Part shown: positions 8,017 to 15,966 of the stretch, piece by piece
How positions within the stretch are numbered: position 1 is the stretch's first letter
How the letters are laid out: each line of letters begins with the position of its first letter
From: Serratia proteamaculans
Lineage (GTDB): Bacteria > Pseudomonadota > Gammaproteobacteria > Enterobacterales > Enterobacteriaceae
Assembly (NCBI RefSeq): GCF_013337185.1
Contig: NZ_SWDE01000001.1
Span: 1 to 64,000, forward strand
Length of the DNA: 64,000 bases
Direction of reading: 5' to 3'
Position numbers and translations under genes: made by a program
The notes under the pieces: generated by a model
Told to the model about the DNA's origin: nothing
The model's input: the letters and a program-made list of their open reading frames with translations, nothing else
The model's database searches: none

Positions 8017-8633
8017 TGAAAACGCTGCCGTACCGGCTGTGGCAAATGCTGTTGGGCTGGGGATTTGTCGGGGTAGTCTATAGCTTTACCGACCGCCTGC
8101 AGGGCGCGGGTACGCTGCTCCCGCCTTCGGTGATTGACCGTTGGATCCCGTTCAGTCCGACGGCCATTTGGCTGTACCTGTCTTTCTTTATCATTATTCC
8201 GCTGGGCTACTTGCTGGCACCGATCCCGCGGGTTCGATGGTTGCGTGCCGCGATGCAACTGGCTGCTTTGGGGGCCGGGGCGGTCTACCTGCTGTGGCCG
8301 ACCACTATGGCTTATCCGCAAGACAGCGGGGGCGGTGTGAGTTCAAAACTGCTGGCGGCGCTGACCCAGGTGGATTCGTTGCAAAACTGCCTGCCGTCGT
8401 TACATATGGCGCTGACGGTGCTGGCGGTGTGGGCACTGAGCGACCGACAGCGTAAAGTGAGAACCGCGCTGTTGATGCTGTGGGCGCTGGCGATTGCCTT
8501 TTCCATTTTGCAGCTGCGTCGCCATCTGCTGGTCGATCTGGCCAGTGGGGCATTGCTGGCGTTTTTGGCAGGCTGGCTGGCGCAGTGCATAGAAAATTGG
8601 CGGCGTGACACCGTCACAGGAGAGATAGGATGA
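8013..8633 (+). CDS. PAP2-family membrane phosphatase/phosphotransferase, lipid cluster gene 5
   Basis: 206 residues with about five membrane segments. The second PAP2 motif appears as CLPSLHMAL (about 124-132) and the third as RRHLLVDLASG, giving the catalytic histidine pair and aspartate; the wide gap before PSLH resembles the inositolphosphotransferase (PAP2_3) branch. Such proteins remove or transfer phosphate groups on lipids at the membrane. Here it may process the head group of the product or of its prenyl/phosphatidyl carrier. The start overlaps the stop of the ligase gene. Confidence 0.85.
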   Translation: MMKTLPYRLWQMLLGWGFVGVVYSFTDRLQGAGTLLPPSVIDRWIPFSPTAIWLYLSFFIIIPLGYLLAPIPRVRWLRAAMQLAALGAGAVYLLWPTTMAYPQDSGGGVSSKLLAALTQVDSLQNCLPSLHMALTVLAVWALSDRQRKVRTALLMLWALAIAFSILQLRRHLLVDLASGALLAFLAGWLAQCIENWRRDTVTGEIG

Positions 8634-9763
8634 GCGAACTGGCGATGCCCATCGTGTTCATGCTGTTTGTCGTCATTGGTGAGGCGCTGGTGCTGCAGTA
8701 TGCACAGCGTCAGCAGGTCAACTGGCACGATCTGGTGTTCAATCTGAACTCCGGCCATATCATGCTGTGGTTGTTCCGCGGGCTGGAGATCACCTGCTAC
8801 GGCTATGTGGCGGCGCACTTCAGTCTGGATTTGCTCGGCAGTTGGCCACCGGTGCTGATGTGGCTGTTTGCCCTGCTGGCGTGGGACTTCGGCTTTTACT
8901 GGTTGCATCGCTTGCATCATTACCTGCGCGTGCTGTGGGCGGTACATGTGGTGCATCATCAGGGGGAGCATTTCAATCTGTCGCTGGGAGTGCGCAACTC
9001 CTGGTATTCGTCGCTGACCTCGATCCCGTTTTTTCTTCTGCTGGCGCTGTTGGGCGTGCCGCTGTCGGTGTTTGTCACGGTCTCGATTCTGCACTACAGC
9101 ATCCAATTGTTTAACCATAATGCGCTGACCCCCAAACTCGGCTGGCTGGAGCATATTCTTGTTACGCCGGCGCACCATCGGGTGCATCACGTTAAAGATA
9201 TGGCCTATTCGAACCAGAACTTCGGCGGCAGCTTTATTTTCTGGGACAAGCTGTTCGGTACTTTTTGCCCGAGCCTGCCGCAAACGCCGTTTGTGTATGG
9301 CGTCAGCGGCGATAAGCCGTCCGCCAATCCGTTTTGGGCCAGCAATCTGCCGTTTCTGCGCTATTTTCGCCTGCGCTGGCGGCCGAAGGCGAGCAGCGGT
9401 CGTTTCCGCTACTCGGCGCTTAGTGTGTTCAGCGGCGCGATGCTGCTGTTTGCGCTGGTGATTGGCTATGTTGACCAGTACGGCTATGGCTACAGCGATA
9501 TCAGCTGGCCGCAGATGGCGCTGCTGGTGTTGTTGGCGCTCGGTTCGATGGCGCTGGGCGGCATGACCGAAGGGCATCGTTGGGCGATGACTGCCTGGTT
9601 GATGATTACGCTGAGTCTCCCGCTGCTGTTTATCGGTTATCTGGGCTGGTCGCAGCTTTATTGGCATCTCGCGATGGCCCTGCTCACATTGCACGGTGTT
9701 TGCGTGGCGCTGGGCTGGGGCCGGGCAAGCGCTCCGGCGCAGCTGGAGGAACCCCATGGCTGA
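8630..9763 (+). CDS. Fatty acid hydroxylase / sterol desaturase family protein, lipid cluster gene 6
   Basis: 377 residues, integral membrane. The di-iron histidine clusters are complete: HRLHH at about 91-95, HVVHH at about 105-109 and HRVHH at about 179-183. The catalytic part occupies the first 250 residues; a C-terminal block of three or four more membrane helices (about 260-365) is an extension relative to the minimal family. It would hydroxylate or desaturate a membrane lipid using oxygen. It overlaps the PAP2 gene by ATGA and the next desaturase by 8 bases. Confidence 0.9.
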   Translation: MSELAMPIVFMLFVVIGEALVLQYAQRQQVNWHDLVFNLNSGHIMLWLFRGLEITCYGYVAAHFSLDLLGSWPPVLMWLFALLAWDFGFYWLHRLHHYLRVLWAVHVVHHQGEHFNLSLGVRNSWYSSLTSIPFFLLLALLGVPLSVFVTVSILHYSIQLFNHNALTPKLGWLEHILVTPAHHRVHHVKDMAYSNQNFGGSFIFWDKLFGTFCPSLPQTPFVYGVSGDKPSANPFWASNLPFLRYFRLRWRPKASSGRFRYSALSVFSGAMLLFALVIGYVDQYGYGYSDISWPQMALLVLLALGSMALGGMTEGHRWAMTAWLMITLSLPLLFIGYLGWSQLYWHLAMALLTLHGVCVALGWGRASAPAQLEEPHG

Positions 9764-10838
9764 TACACTGGTCCCATTGAAGTTTCCCGCCGACGGTGAA
9801 CAGGCGTTCCATCGTGCGCTTAAACGGGCGGCTCATGCCTATCTGGCCGGTGACCATCGCTATGCCGACGGTTGGCGGTTGGCAAAGGCGGCGCTGTTGT
9901 TGGCGCTGTGCGTGGGCTTTTATGCGCTGAGTCTGATGCAGCAGCAGGTTTGGGCATTTTTGGCCTGTTATTTCTTGTTCGTGATGATGGGCATGTTGCT
10001 CAACGTGAATGTGAACCACGATGCTTCGCATAATGCTTTTCTACGTGCCCCCTGGGCCAGCCGACTGGCAGGGCGGCTGGTGACGCTGCCGTTGGGGGTG
10101 GATCCGGATTATTGGCGGGTGCGCCATGTGGAATATCACCATGTTTACGCCAACGTTGAACACTACGATCTGGATACCGAAGAGAATGGTTTCTTCCGCC
10201 AGACACCGTTCCAGCGCTGGCGCAAGCATATGCGTTATCAGCACCTGTACTGGCCGTTGATTGCCGCACTCTCCTTGCCCTATATCGCCTGGATATTTGA
10301 CTGGTCGGATCGTTTGGGTAAAACCCCGTTGCATGAAAAGAATATTTTACCGGGCCGTAGCGGCTGGGCGGTGTTTATCCTGTGCAAGATTGGCCATTTG
10401 GTGCTGGTACTGGCTCTGCCGTTGGTGCTGTGCCAGCAGAGCGGTATCGACTGGCCGTGGGTGCTGCTGGCCTATGCGCTCAGCCAGATGTGCGCCTCGT
10501 TGTTGGTGGTGTTTCTGCTGCTGGGTACCCATTGGGCGCAGGCCGAATTTTATCCGGCTCCGGAGGGCGACAGCATGCCACATGGCTGGTATCGCCATAA
10601 TTTCGCTACCGCCTGTGACTGGCAGACTTCGCCGCGCGGCTTGCAGCACCTGACCGGTGGACTGAATTATCACCTGACCCATCATCTGTTTCCCGGCTGG
10701 AATCATCGCCATTATCCGGCGCTGGCCGCCATAGTGGCGCAGTTGGCGGTTGAGCACGGCATGGAATACCGCTGCATTGGTTACCGCGAACTGCTGGCGC
10801 AACAACAGCATTTTTTGCGTCGGATGGGGCAGCCATGA
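9756..10838 (+). CDS. Membrane fatty acid desaturase, lipid cluster gene 7
   Basis: 360 residues. The start at 9756 follows GGAGG with good spacing; the longer upstream frame lies inside the previous gene. Three histidine boxes of acyl-lipid desaturases are present: HDASH in NVNHDASHNAFL, HVEYHH followed by NVEHYD, and HLTHHLFP near the C-terminus, with four membrane segments between. It is clearly paralogous to the next gene: the same boxes, the same LALC and KTPL/TRVR regions and the same C-terminal HRHYPAL, pointing to a tandem duplication. It should introduce a double bond into an acyl chain, probably of the cluster product. Confidence 0.9.
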   Translation: MADTLVPLKFPADGEQAFHRALKRAAHAYLAGDHRYADGWRLAKAALLLALCVGFYALSLMQQQVWAFLACYFLFVMMGMLLNVNVNHDASHNAFLRAPWASRLAGRLVTLPLGVDPDYWRVRHVEYHHVYANVEHYDLDTEENGFFRQTPFQRWRKHMRYQHLYWPLIAALSLPYIAWIFDWSDRLGKTPLHEKNILPGRSGWAVFILCKIGHLVLVLALPLVLCQQSGIDWPWVLLAYALSQMCASLLVVFLLLGTHWAQAEFYPAPEGDSMPHGWYRHNFATACDWQTSPRGLQHLTGGLNYHLTHHLFPGWNHRHYPALAAIVAQLAVEHGMEYRCIGYRELLAQQQHFLRRMGQP

Positions 10839-11920
10839 AGCCATTGCGTCCGTTGGCCTTCAAGCCGGATGACAGCGGGTTGCATCGAGCGCTGATGCAG
10901 GCCGCGCAGGGTTATCTGGCCGAGCATCACGACCATCGTTTTGCCGACGGCGGCATGCTGGCGAAAGTGCTTTTCCTGCTGGCGCTGTGCGCGCTTTATT
11001 ATGGGTTTAGCCTGCAGCAGCAGAGCCTCTGGGGCTTTTTTGCCTGCTACTTCGGCTTTATTTTCATCGGCATGTTCCTCACGGTCAACGTGGTACACGA
11101 CGCGTCGCACAACGCGTTTTTCCGGCAGCCCTGGGCCAACCGCTGGCTGAATTGCCTGGTGAGTATCCCGCTCGGCCTGGATCCCGACTGCTGGCGGGTA
11201 CGGCACGTGATTTTTCACCACGCACACAACAACATCGAGCATTACGATCCCGATATCGATGCCAATGGCGTACTGCGGCAGACGCCGTTCCAGCGTTGGC
11301 GGCCCTTTATGCGCGCGCAGCGCTTTTACTGGCCGCTGGTGGCGGCGATGACCTTTCCGTATTACATCTGGCTGTTCGATTGGTTGGATCGGGCAGGGCG
11401 AACCCGGGTCAGGGCGAGGATGGCGCAACAGGGCGTGCGCGGGTGGAGTATTTTTCTGGCAGGTAAAGCGGCGCACCTGATACTGGCGCTGGCGATCCCA
11501 TGCTATCTGTTGCCCCCGGCGATCGGCATGGGGCAGATCCTGCTGGTTTATCTGCTCAGCCAGATGCTGTCGTCACTGCTGTTTGTGATGTTGATTATCG
11601 GCACCCACTGGGCCAAGGCGCAATTTTATCAGGCACCGGAGCAGGGGCCATTGGCGCACGGCTGGTATCACCATGTGTTTGCCACTACCTTTGACTGGTT
11701 CACGCGGCCGCGCTGGCTGGGCTATTGGTTGGGCGGCGCGAATCTGCACCTGACCCACCATCTGTTCCCGCACTGGAGTCACCGGCATTACCCGGCATTA
11801 AGCCGTATCATTGCCGAAGTGGCACCACGTTATGGTATCGATTATCGGGTGTTGGAACTGGGGGAGTTGCTGCGTCTGCAACAGCGCTTTCTCACTGCAA
11901 TGGGGCGCAAACCGGTTTAG
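10835..11920 (+). CDS. Membrane fatty acid desaturase, lipid cluster gene 8 (paralog of gene 7)
   Basis: 361 residues with histidine boxes HDASH (NVVHDASHNAFF), HVIFHH followed by NIEHYDPD, and HLTHHLFP. It is similar to gene 7 along the whole length, so the pair arose by duplication and may act at different positions of the chain. It begins within the stop of gene 7 (ATGA) and is the last gene of the operon. No clear terminator follows; the decayed repeat module begins about 30 bp after the stop. Confidence 0.9.
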   Translation: MKPLRPLAFKPDDSGLHRALMQAAQGYLAEHHDHRFADGGMLAKVLFLLALCALYYGFSLQQQSLWGFFACYFGFIFIGMFLTVNVVHDASHNAFFRQPWANRWLNCLVSIPLGLDPDCWRVRHVIFHHAHNNIEHYDPDIDANGVLRQTPFQRWRPFMRAQRFYWPLVAAMTFPYYIWLFDWLDRAGRTRVRARMAQQGVRGWSIFLAGKAAHLILALAIPCYLLPPAIGMGQILLVYLLSQMLSSLLFVMLIIGTHWAKAQFYQAPEQGPLAHGWYHHVFATTFDWFTRPRWLGYWLGGANLHLTHHLFPHWSHRHYPALSRIIAEVAPRYGIDYRVLELGELLRLQQRFLTAMGRKPV

Positions 11921-11950
11921 TTATTGATGGGTATAATATTTGCAACTTGT

Positions 11951-11987
11951 TGAATTTGCGAAGCGCCCCGCAGTTCACTAATTGAAC
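11951..11987 (+). repeat. Right copy of the direct repeat flanking the lipid cluster
   Basis: 34 of 37 bases match 3112-3148, including the candidate operator GTTCA-N5-TGAAC at 11973-11987. The distance from repeat to the ATG is nearly the same in both copies (58 and 60 bp). Confidence 0.8.
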
Positions 11988-12047
11988 GATTCGCCGGCTT
12001 CACGTAGACTCTATCCCACGGAAAAAGAGTAATAGGAGGCGAGCTAA

Positions 12048-12088
12048 ATGTTATTTTCCGATTTATTTATCTAATGAATCTTTAGCAA
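12048..12088 (+). pseudogene. Remnant of a second ribbon-helix-helix gene
   Basis: A good AGGAGG site (12034-12039) precedes an ATG whose frame stops after eight codons. In a shifted frame the DNA reads PIYLSNESLAIF, matching PIRLSNEIDDNL of the intact gene at 3207. With the shared upstream block this marks a truncated, frameshifted copy of the same module. Similarity fades after about 40 bases. Confidence 0.6.
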
Positions 12089-12180
12089 TTTTCTGAGACC
12101 CTGTTCTGTACGTGATAATCGCTTTTCGAAATGTTAATCTCTGCCATAAGCACATAGACACGCAGTGGATAGAGGTTGCT

Positions 12181-12612
12181 ATGAAAGAAATCACATATGC
12201 CCGACTCCGTGCCGATTTATCTAAAGTATTAGATGAAATTCGCGGTGGTGAGACTTTTATTGTTATTCAACGAGGAAAGGAGTCCGTAATGCTGGGGCAA
12301 GACAACCAAGAATCATCAACTTCAAAAATAAACACATTGGATAGCAAAGTATTAAAGGCTATGGTGCGAAATACCGTGTCAGCTATAAATGCCAATCAGG
12401 TTACACCTTCCATTACATCGACAGAGGTCGATGCGCTAGCAAGAATGATTAAGCTTCAGGGAATGCTTGATAAAACCACTATTGATGCACTGCAAGAACA
12501 AGCTGAGTCGGCAGGAAAATCAAATCCTGTCAAGCAAATGTCTATCAAAGATGCTGTCGCCGAAGTGAGAAAGCGGCATGCCAAAACTATAAAGGATTTG
12601 GAGGGTAAGTAA
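12181..12612 (+). CDS. Phd/YefM-like antitoxin, long form
   Basis: 143 residues from the ATG at 12181, preceded by GAGG; the frame also opens upstream at 12112 but without a good site. Residues 1-40 (MKEITYARLRADLSKVLDEI, then GGETFIVIQRGKESVML) are a typical Phd/YefM DNA-binding fold. The remaining 100 residues are helical and longer than in Phd (73 residues). It should neutralise the toxin encoded by the next gene and repress the operon. Its stop overlaps the toxin start (TAATG). Base composition is more AT-rich than the neighbours, suggesting acquisition. Confidence 0.8.
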   Translation: MKEITYARLRADLSKVLDEIRGGETFIVIQRGKESVMLGQDNQESSTSKINTLDSKVLKAMVRNTVSAINANQVTPSITSTEVDALARMIKLQGMLDKTTIDALQEQAESAGKSNPVKQMSIKDAVAEVRKRHAKTIKDLEGK

Positions 12613-13184
12613 TGGAAGCGCTTATCTTTCTTTCTACTCAAGAGGTGATTGATATTCAGCGCGTAACCTTACCTCAGGGGGCCGTAGTAGATATTGATAA
12701 GTTAGAAGGTGCCCTGGGCCGGGTTATCAATCATCATCACTATCACTCATGTGATGATGTTTTTGAACTGGCTGCCGTATATTTAATTTCTATAACAAAA
12801 TCTCATGCATTTGCTGATGCTAACAAACAAACCGCTTTTATATCATGCGCGACATTTCTGCTGGTGAACGGGCAACCGTTAAGAGAGTCATTTTTTCTCG
12901 TCAAGTTAACGGTAATGGTTACTGAAGATAAAGTGGATGTTAATCAGGTGGCGTTTTTACTGCGTCTTCTTGGCGATTATTATTATAAGTCCATTTTTGG
13001 CGGCGTTGATGATTTGCCTGAAGATGAAAGAGAACGTTTTTTGTATAACTTAACGGTATTTACCATCACTGCCGATGATACTGAAACGGCAGAGTTTATA
13101 GCTGCGGCAAACCGCCTGATGAATGATGCTGAACTTGATGAAATGGCAAACCAAATTGTTGCTGGTTACCGTAACCCGGTTTAA
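12612..13184 (+). CDS. Doc-like Fic-family toxin
   Basis: 190 residues. The Fic/Doc active site is HAFADANK (His65 to Lys72), followed by QTAFISCATFLLVNG; the usual arginine after ANK is a glutamine. P1 Doc is about 126 residues, so this protein carries some 70 extra C-terminal residues rich in acidic positions. Doc enzymes phosphorylate elongation factor Tu, while other Fic proteins transfer AMP; the short form of the motif fits Doc better. It overlaps the antitoxin gene by one base. The Arg-to-Gln change and the extension mean activity should not be taken for granted. Confidence 0.8.
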   Translation: MEALIFLSTQEVIDIQRVTLPQGAVVDIDKLEGALGRVINHHHYHSCDDVFELAAVYLISITKSHAFADANKQTAFISCATFLLVNGQPLRESFFLVKLTVMVTEDKVDVNQVAFLLRLLGDYYYKSIFGGVDDLPEDERERFLYNLTVFTITADDTETAEFIAAANRLMNDAELDEMANQIVAGYRNPV

Positions 13185-13247
13185 AACTCCTCTTAATGTT
13201 GTCACCCAAATAGCCACCCAGCTCAGGTGGCATTTGGGCGTATATTT

Positions 13248-13397
13248 TTAATGCGATCTCATGCCCGCTGCATTCATCAACAGGCGGAACATCGAAGCGA
13301 CCGCGAACAGCCCCAGCACGCTGGCGCTCCAGATCACCACCAGCCAGCCGATGCGTTTCCACCAGGGCGCCGGCACAGGTGCGGTTTTATCCTGCAT
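13248..13397 (-). CDS. Small DUF2474 subunit-like protein of the cytochrome bd oxidase
   Basis: 49 residues, beginning with ATG at 13395-13397 after a GGAAGAAAC ribosome site. The sequence MQDKTAPVPAPWWKRIGWLV opens it; WKRIGWLVVIWSASVLG leads into one membrane helix and an FRLLMNAAGMRSH end. This is the DUF2474 pattern found at the 3-prime end of CIO-type oxidase operons, in the place CydX occupies in E. coli. It lies 14 bp after the subunit II stop on the same strand. It probably stabilises the oxidase complex. Confidence 0.8.
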   Translation of the reverse strand: MQDKTAPVPAPWWKRIGWLVVIWSASVLGLFAVASMFRLLMNAAGMRSH

Positions 13398-13411
13398 AGT
13401 TTCTTCCCTCA

Positions 13412-14419
13412 TCAGTGATAACCCTGTTCATGGCTGACCTTGCCGCGGAACACGTAGTAGCTCCAGAAGGTGTAAACCAAAATAATCGGAATGATAAACA
13501 GCGCGCCCACCAGCATAAAGCCCAGGCTTTGCGGTGGTGCAGCGGCTTGCCACAGGGTGATGGACGGTGGGATCAACAGCGGCCAGATACTGATGCCCAG
13601 ACCACTGAGGCCGAGGAACACCAGCAGCAGGGTGAGCAAGAAGGGCGAGTAGTGCGCCGCATTTTTCACCCCATGTTGAATGCCCCAGGCGCTGAGCAGC
13701 ACCAGGATCGGCACCGGCAGCAGCACAAACAGATTCGGCAGTGAGAACCAGCGGGTGGCGATCTCCGGGTGGGCAATCGGTGTCCAGATGCTGACCACCG
13801 CCAGCACCAGCAGCAGGATAACCAGCAGCGGCGTTGCCAGCCGGTACATGCGGGCCTGCAGGTCACCGGCGGTTTTCATCACCAGCCAGGTGCAGCCGAG
13901 CAACGCATAGGTCACCACCAGCCCCAGCCCGCAAAACAGCGCGAACGGGGTCAGCCAGTCGAGAGCGCCACCGGCATAGGTGCGGCCGTTGACCGGGAAA
14001 CCGTTGATGATGGCACCTACCACCACACCCTGGCTGAAGGTGGCGAAGATGGAGCCCCAGATAAACGCCTTGTCCCAAATGTGGCGTTTTTCTGCCGTGG
14101 CCTTAAAGCGGAACTCAAAGGCCACGCCGCGGAAGATCAGGCCAAACAACATCAGGGTCAGCGGAATGGCCAGCGCGTCTAGGATCACCGCGTAAGCCAA
14201 TGGGAAAGCGCCAAACAGCGCCGCACCCCCCAGTACCAGCCAGGTTTCATTGCCGTCCCACACCGGGGCGACGGTGTTCATCATCACATCACGGTCACCG
14301 CTGTCCTTAACCCAGGGGAACAGGATGCCGATACCCAAATCAAAGCCGTCCATTACCACGTACATCATGGTGCTGAACACGATGATCACAAACCAAATCA
14401 GCGGAAGATCAATGCCCAT
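13412..14419 (-). CDS. cioB: Cytochrome bd-type quinol oxidase subunit II (CioB/CydB)
   Basis: 335 residues with eight or nine membrane helices. The N-terminus MGIDLPLIWFVIIVFSTMMY and the following VMDGFDLGIGILFP are diagnostic of CydB, and DGNETWLVLGGAALFGAFP carries conserved charged residues. It pairs with subunit I just upstream (2-bp gap) to form a bd oxidase that reduces oxygen to water with quinol. The symbol follows the cyanide-insensitive branch, favoured by the short subunit I; cydB would also be used by annotators. Confidence 0.92.
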   Translation of the reverse strand: MGIDLPLIWFVIIVFSTMMYVVMDGFDLGIGILFPWVKDSGDRDVMMNTVAPVWDGNETWLVLGGAALFGAFPLAYAVILDALAIPLTLMLFGLIFRGVAFEFRFKATAEKRHIWDKAFIWGSIFATFSQGVVVGAIINGFPVNGRTYAGGALDWLTPFALFCGLGLVVTYALLGCTWLVMKTAGDLQARMYRLATPLLVILLLVLAVVSIWTPIAHPEIATRWFSLPNLFVLLPVPILVLLSAWGIQHGVKNAAHYSPFLLTLLLVFLGLSGLGISIWPLLIPPSITLWQAAAPPQSLGFMLVGALFIIPIILVYTFWSYYVFRGKVSHEQGYH

Positions 14420-14421
14420 GC

Positions 14422-15822
14422 TCAGCTCCTGTCATCCAGAGTTTCTTTCACCGCAGACAGCGGACGTGCCGGTCGGCCTTCGGTGTCATCTTCATGCCCT
14501 TCATGCTGCTGCGGCCCTTTGCGGATCAGCCGCATCATGTAGGAGTAGCCCACGCCGAACACCGAACAGTAGACGATGATAAACGCCAGCAGGCTGATGC
14601 TCATGTGCAGGTCACCGTGTGCGGAGACCGCATCCTTGGTGCGCAGCAGGCCATACACCACCCACGGCTGACGCCCAATCTCGGTAGTGAACCAACCCGC
14701 CAGCAGTGCCAGCAAACCGGAAGGCCCCATCCACAAAATGAAGTAGAGGAACGGCCGTGACTGATACAGCCCACCGCGCCAGCGCAGCCACAGGCTCCAG
14801 ACCCCGGCGAGGATCATCAGCATGCCCAGTGCCACCATAATGCGGAACGACCAGAACACCACGGTGGAATTCGGCCGGTCCTCCGGTGGGAAGGATTTCA
14901 GTGCCGGTACCTGCTCGGTCAGGCTGTGGGTCAGGATCAGGCTGCCCAGGTAAGGTACCTCCAGCTTGAAGCGGGTTTCCTCACGTTGCATATCCGGCCA
15001 GCCGAACAGGATCAACGGGGTGGCTTCACCCGGCGGGTTTTCCCAGTGGCCTTCGATAGCCGCGATTTTTGCCGGCTGATATTTCAGCGTATTCAGGCCG
15101 TGCGCATCGCCGATCATCGCCTGTATCGGCGCGACAATCAGCGCCATCCACATTGCCATCGACAGCATTTTGCGCATCGCCGGAGTGTCGCGCCCGCGCA
15201 GCAAATGCCAGGCGGCGGAGGCACTGACAAAGAACGCCGAGGACAGGAAGGCAGCGGTCGACATGTGCAACAGCCGGTACGGGAATGACGGGTTGAAAAT
15301 CACTTTCAGCCAGTCGACCGGCACCACCTGGCCGTTGATGATTTCGTGGCCCTGCGGGGTCTGCATCCAGCTGTTGGACGCCAGGATCCAGAAGGTGGAA
15401 ATCAGCGTTCCCAGCGCTACCATGCAGGTAGCGAAGAAGTGCAGGCCAGGGCCGACACGGTTCCAGCCGAACAGCATCACCCCGAGGAAACCGGCCTCCA
15501 GGAAGAAGGCGGTCAGTACTTCGTAGGTCAGTAACGGGCCGGTGATACTGCCGGCAAACTCGGAGAAAAAGCTCCAGTTGGTGCCGAACTGATAGGCCAT
15601 CACCAGGCCGGACACCACGCCCATGCCGAAGTTGACGGCGAAAATTTTTGACCAGAAATGATAGAGATCGCGGTAGGTTTCATTCCGTGTTTTCAGCCAC
15701 AATCCTTCCAGCACCGCCAGATAACTGGCCAGGCCGATGGTAATTGCAGGGAAAATGATATGGAAAGAAACGGTGAAGGCGAACTGTATTCTGGCAAGTT
15801 CCAGTGCATCAAGACCCAGCAT
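14422..15822 (-). CDS. cioA: Cytochrome bd-type quinol oxidase subunit I (CioA/CydA)
   Basis: 466 residues, about 55 shorter than E. coli CydA, which fits the CIO type with a short quinol loop. Haem ligands are recognisable: His21 in VSFHIIFPAITIG, the histidine in RLLHMSTAAFL, and the conserved GRQPWVVYGLLRT near the C-terminus. It is the first gene of the operon cioA-cioB-DUF2474, with a GGAGG ribosome site before the ATG. A separate cydABX is expected elsewhere in a Serratia genome. The 144 bp before it are shared with the divergent MocR gene. Confidence 0.92.
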   Translation of the reverse strand: MLGLDALELARIQFAFTVSFHIIFPAITIGLASYLAVLEGLWLKTRNETYRDLYHFWSKIFAVNFGMGVVSGLVMAYQFGTNWSFFSEFAGSITGPLLTYEVLTAFFLEAGFLGVMLFGWNRVGPGLHFFATCMVALGTLISTFWILASNSWMQTPQGHEIINGQVVPVDWLKVIFNPSFPYRLLHMSTAAFLSSAFFVSASAAWHLLRGRDTPAMRKMLSMAMWMALIVAPIQAMIGDAHGLNTLKYQPAKIAAIEGHWENPPGEATPLILFGWPDMQREETRFKLEVPYLGSLILTHSLTEQVPALKSFPPEDRPNSTVVFWSFRIMVALGMLMILAGVWSLWLRWRGGLYQSRPFLYFILWMGPSGLLALLAGWFTTEIGRQPWVVYGLLRTKDAVSAHGDLHMSISLLAFIIVYCSVFGVGYSYMMRLIRKGPQQHEGHEDDTEGRPARPLSAVKETLDDRS

Positions 15823-15966
15823 GGCGCCTCCTTGGGTTGTACATAAAATGGCCTCTTCAGTATAGCGGTAATTTTTCTATCGAAAGCTTGGCGTCAAGTT
15901 AAGCACGGAGTACAGTGACTATAATAGTGACAGTTATTTCACTTTTTCATATAACAGTTAGGGCTT

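Noticed and set aside
8312-9757. 481-codon open frame on the minus strand opposite the PAP2 and hydroxylase genes
   Set aside because: The translation is low-complexity (Gln, His, Arg) and mirrors two clear membrane-protein genes on the other strand; a GC-rich shadow frame.
3112-11987. Integrase-type attachment sites (attL/attR) for the direct repeats
   Set aside because: No phage or integrative-element integrase or tRNA gene lies at either repeat; the nearby recombinase is of the fimbrial invertase type, and the repeats belong to a duplicated gene module.
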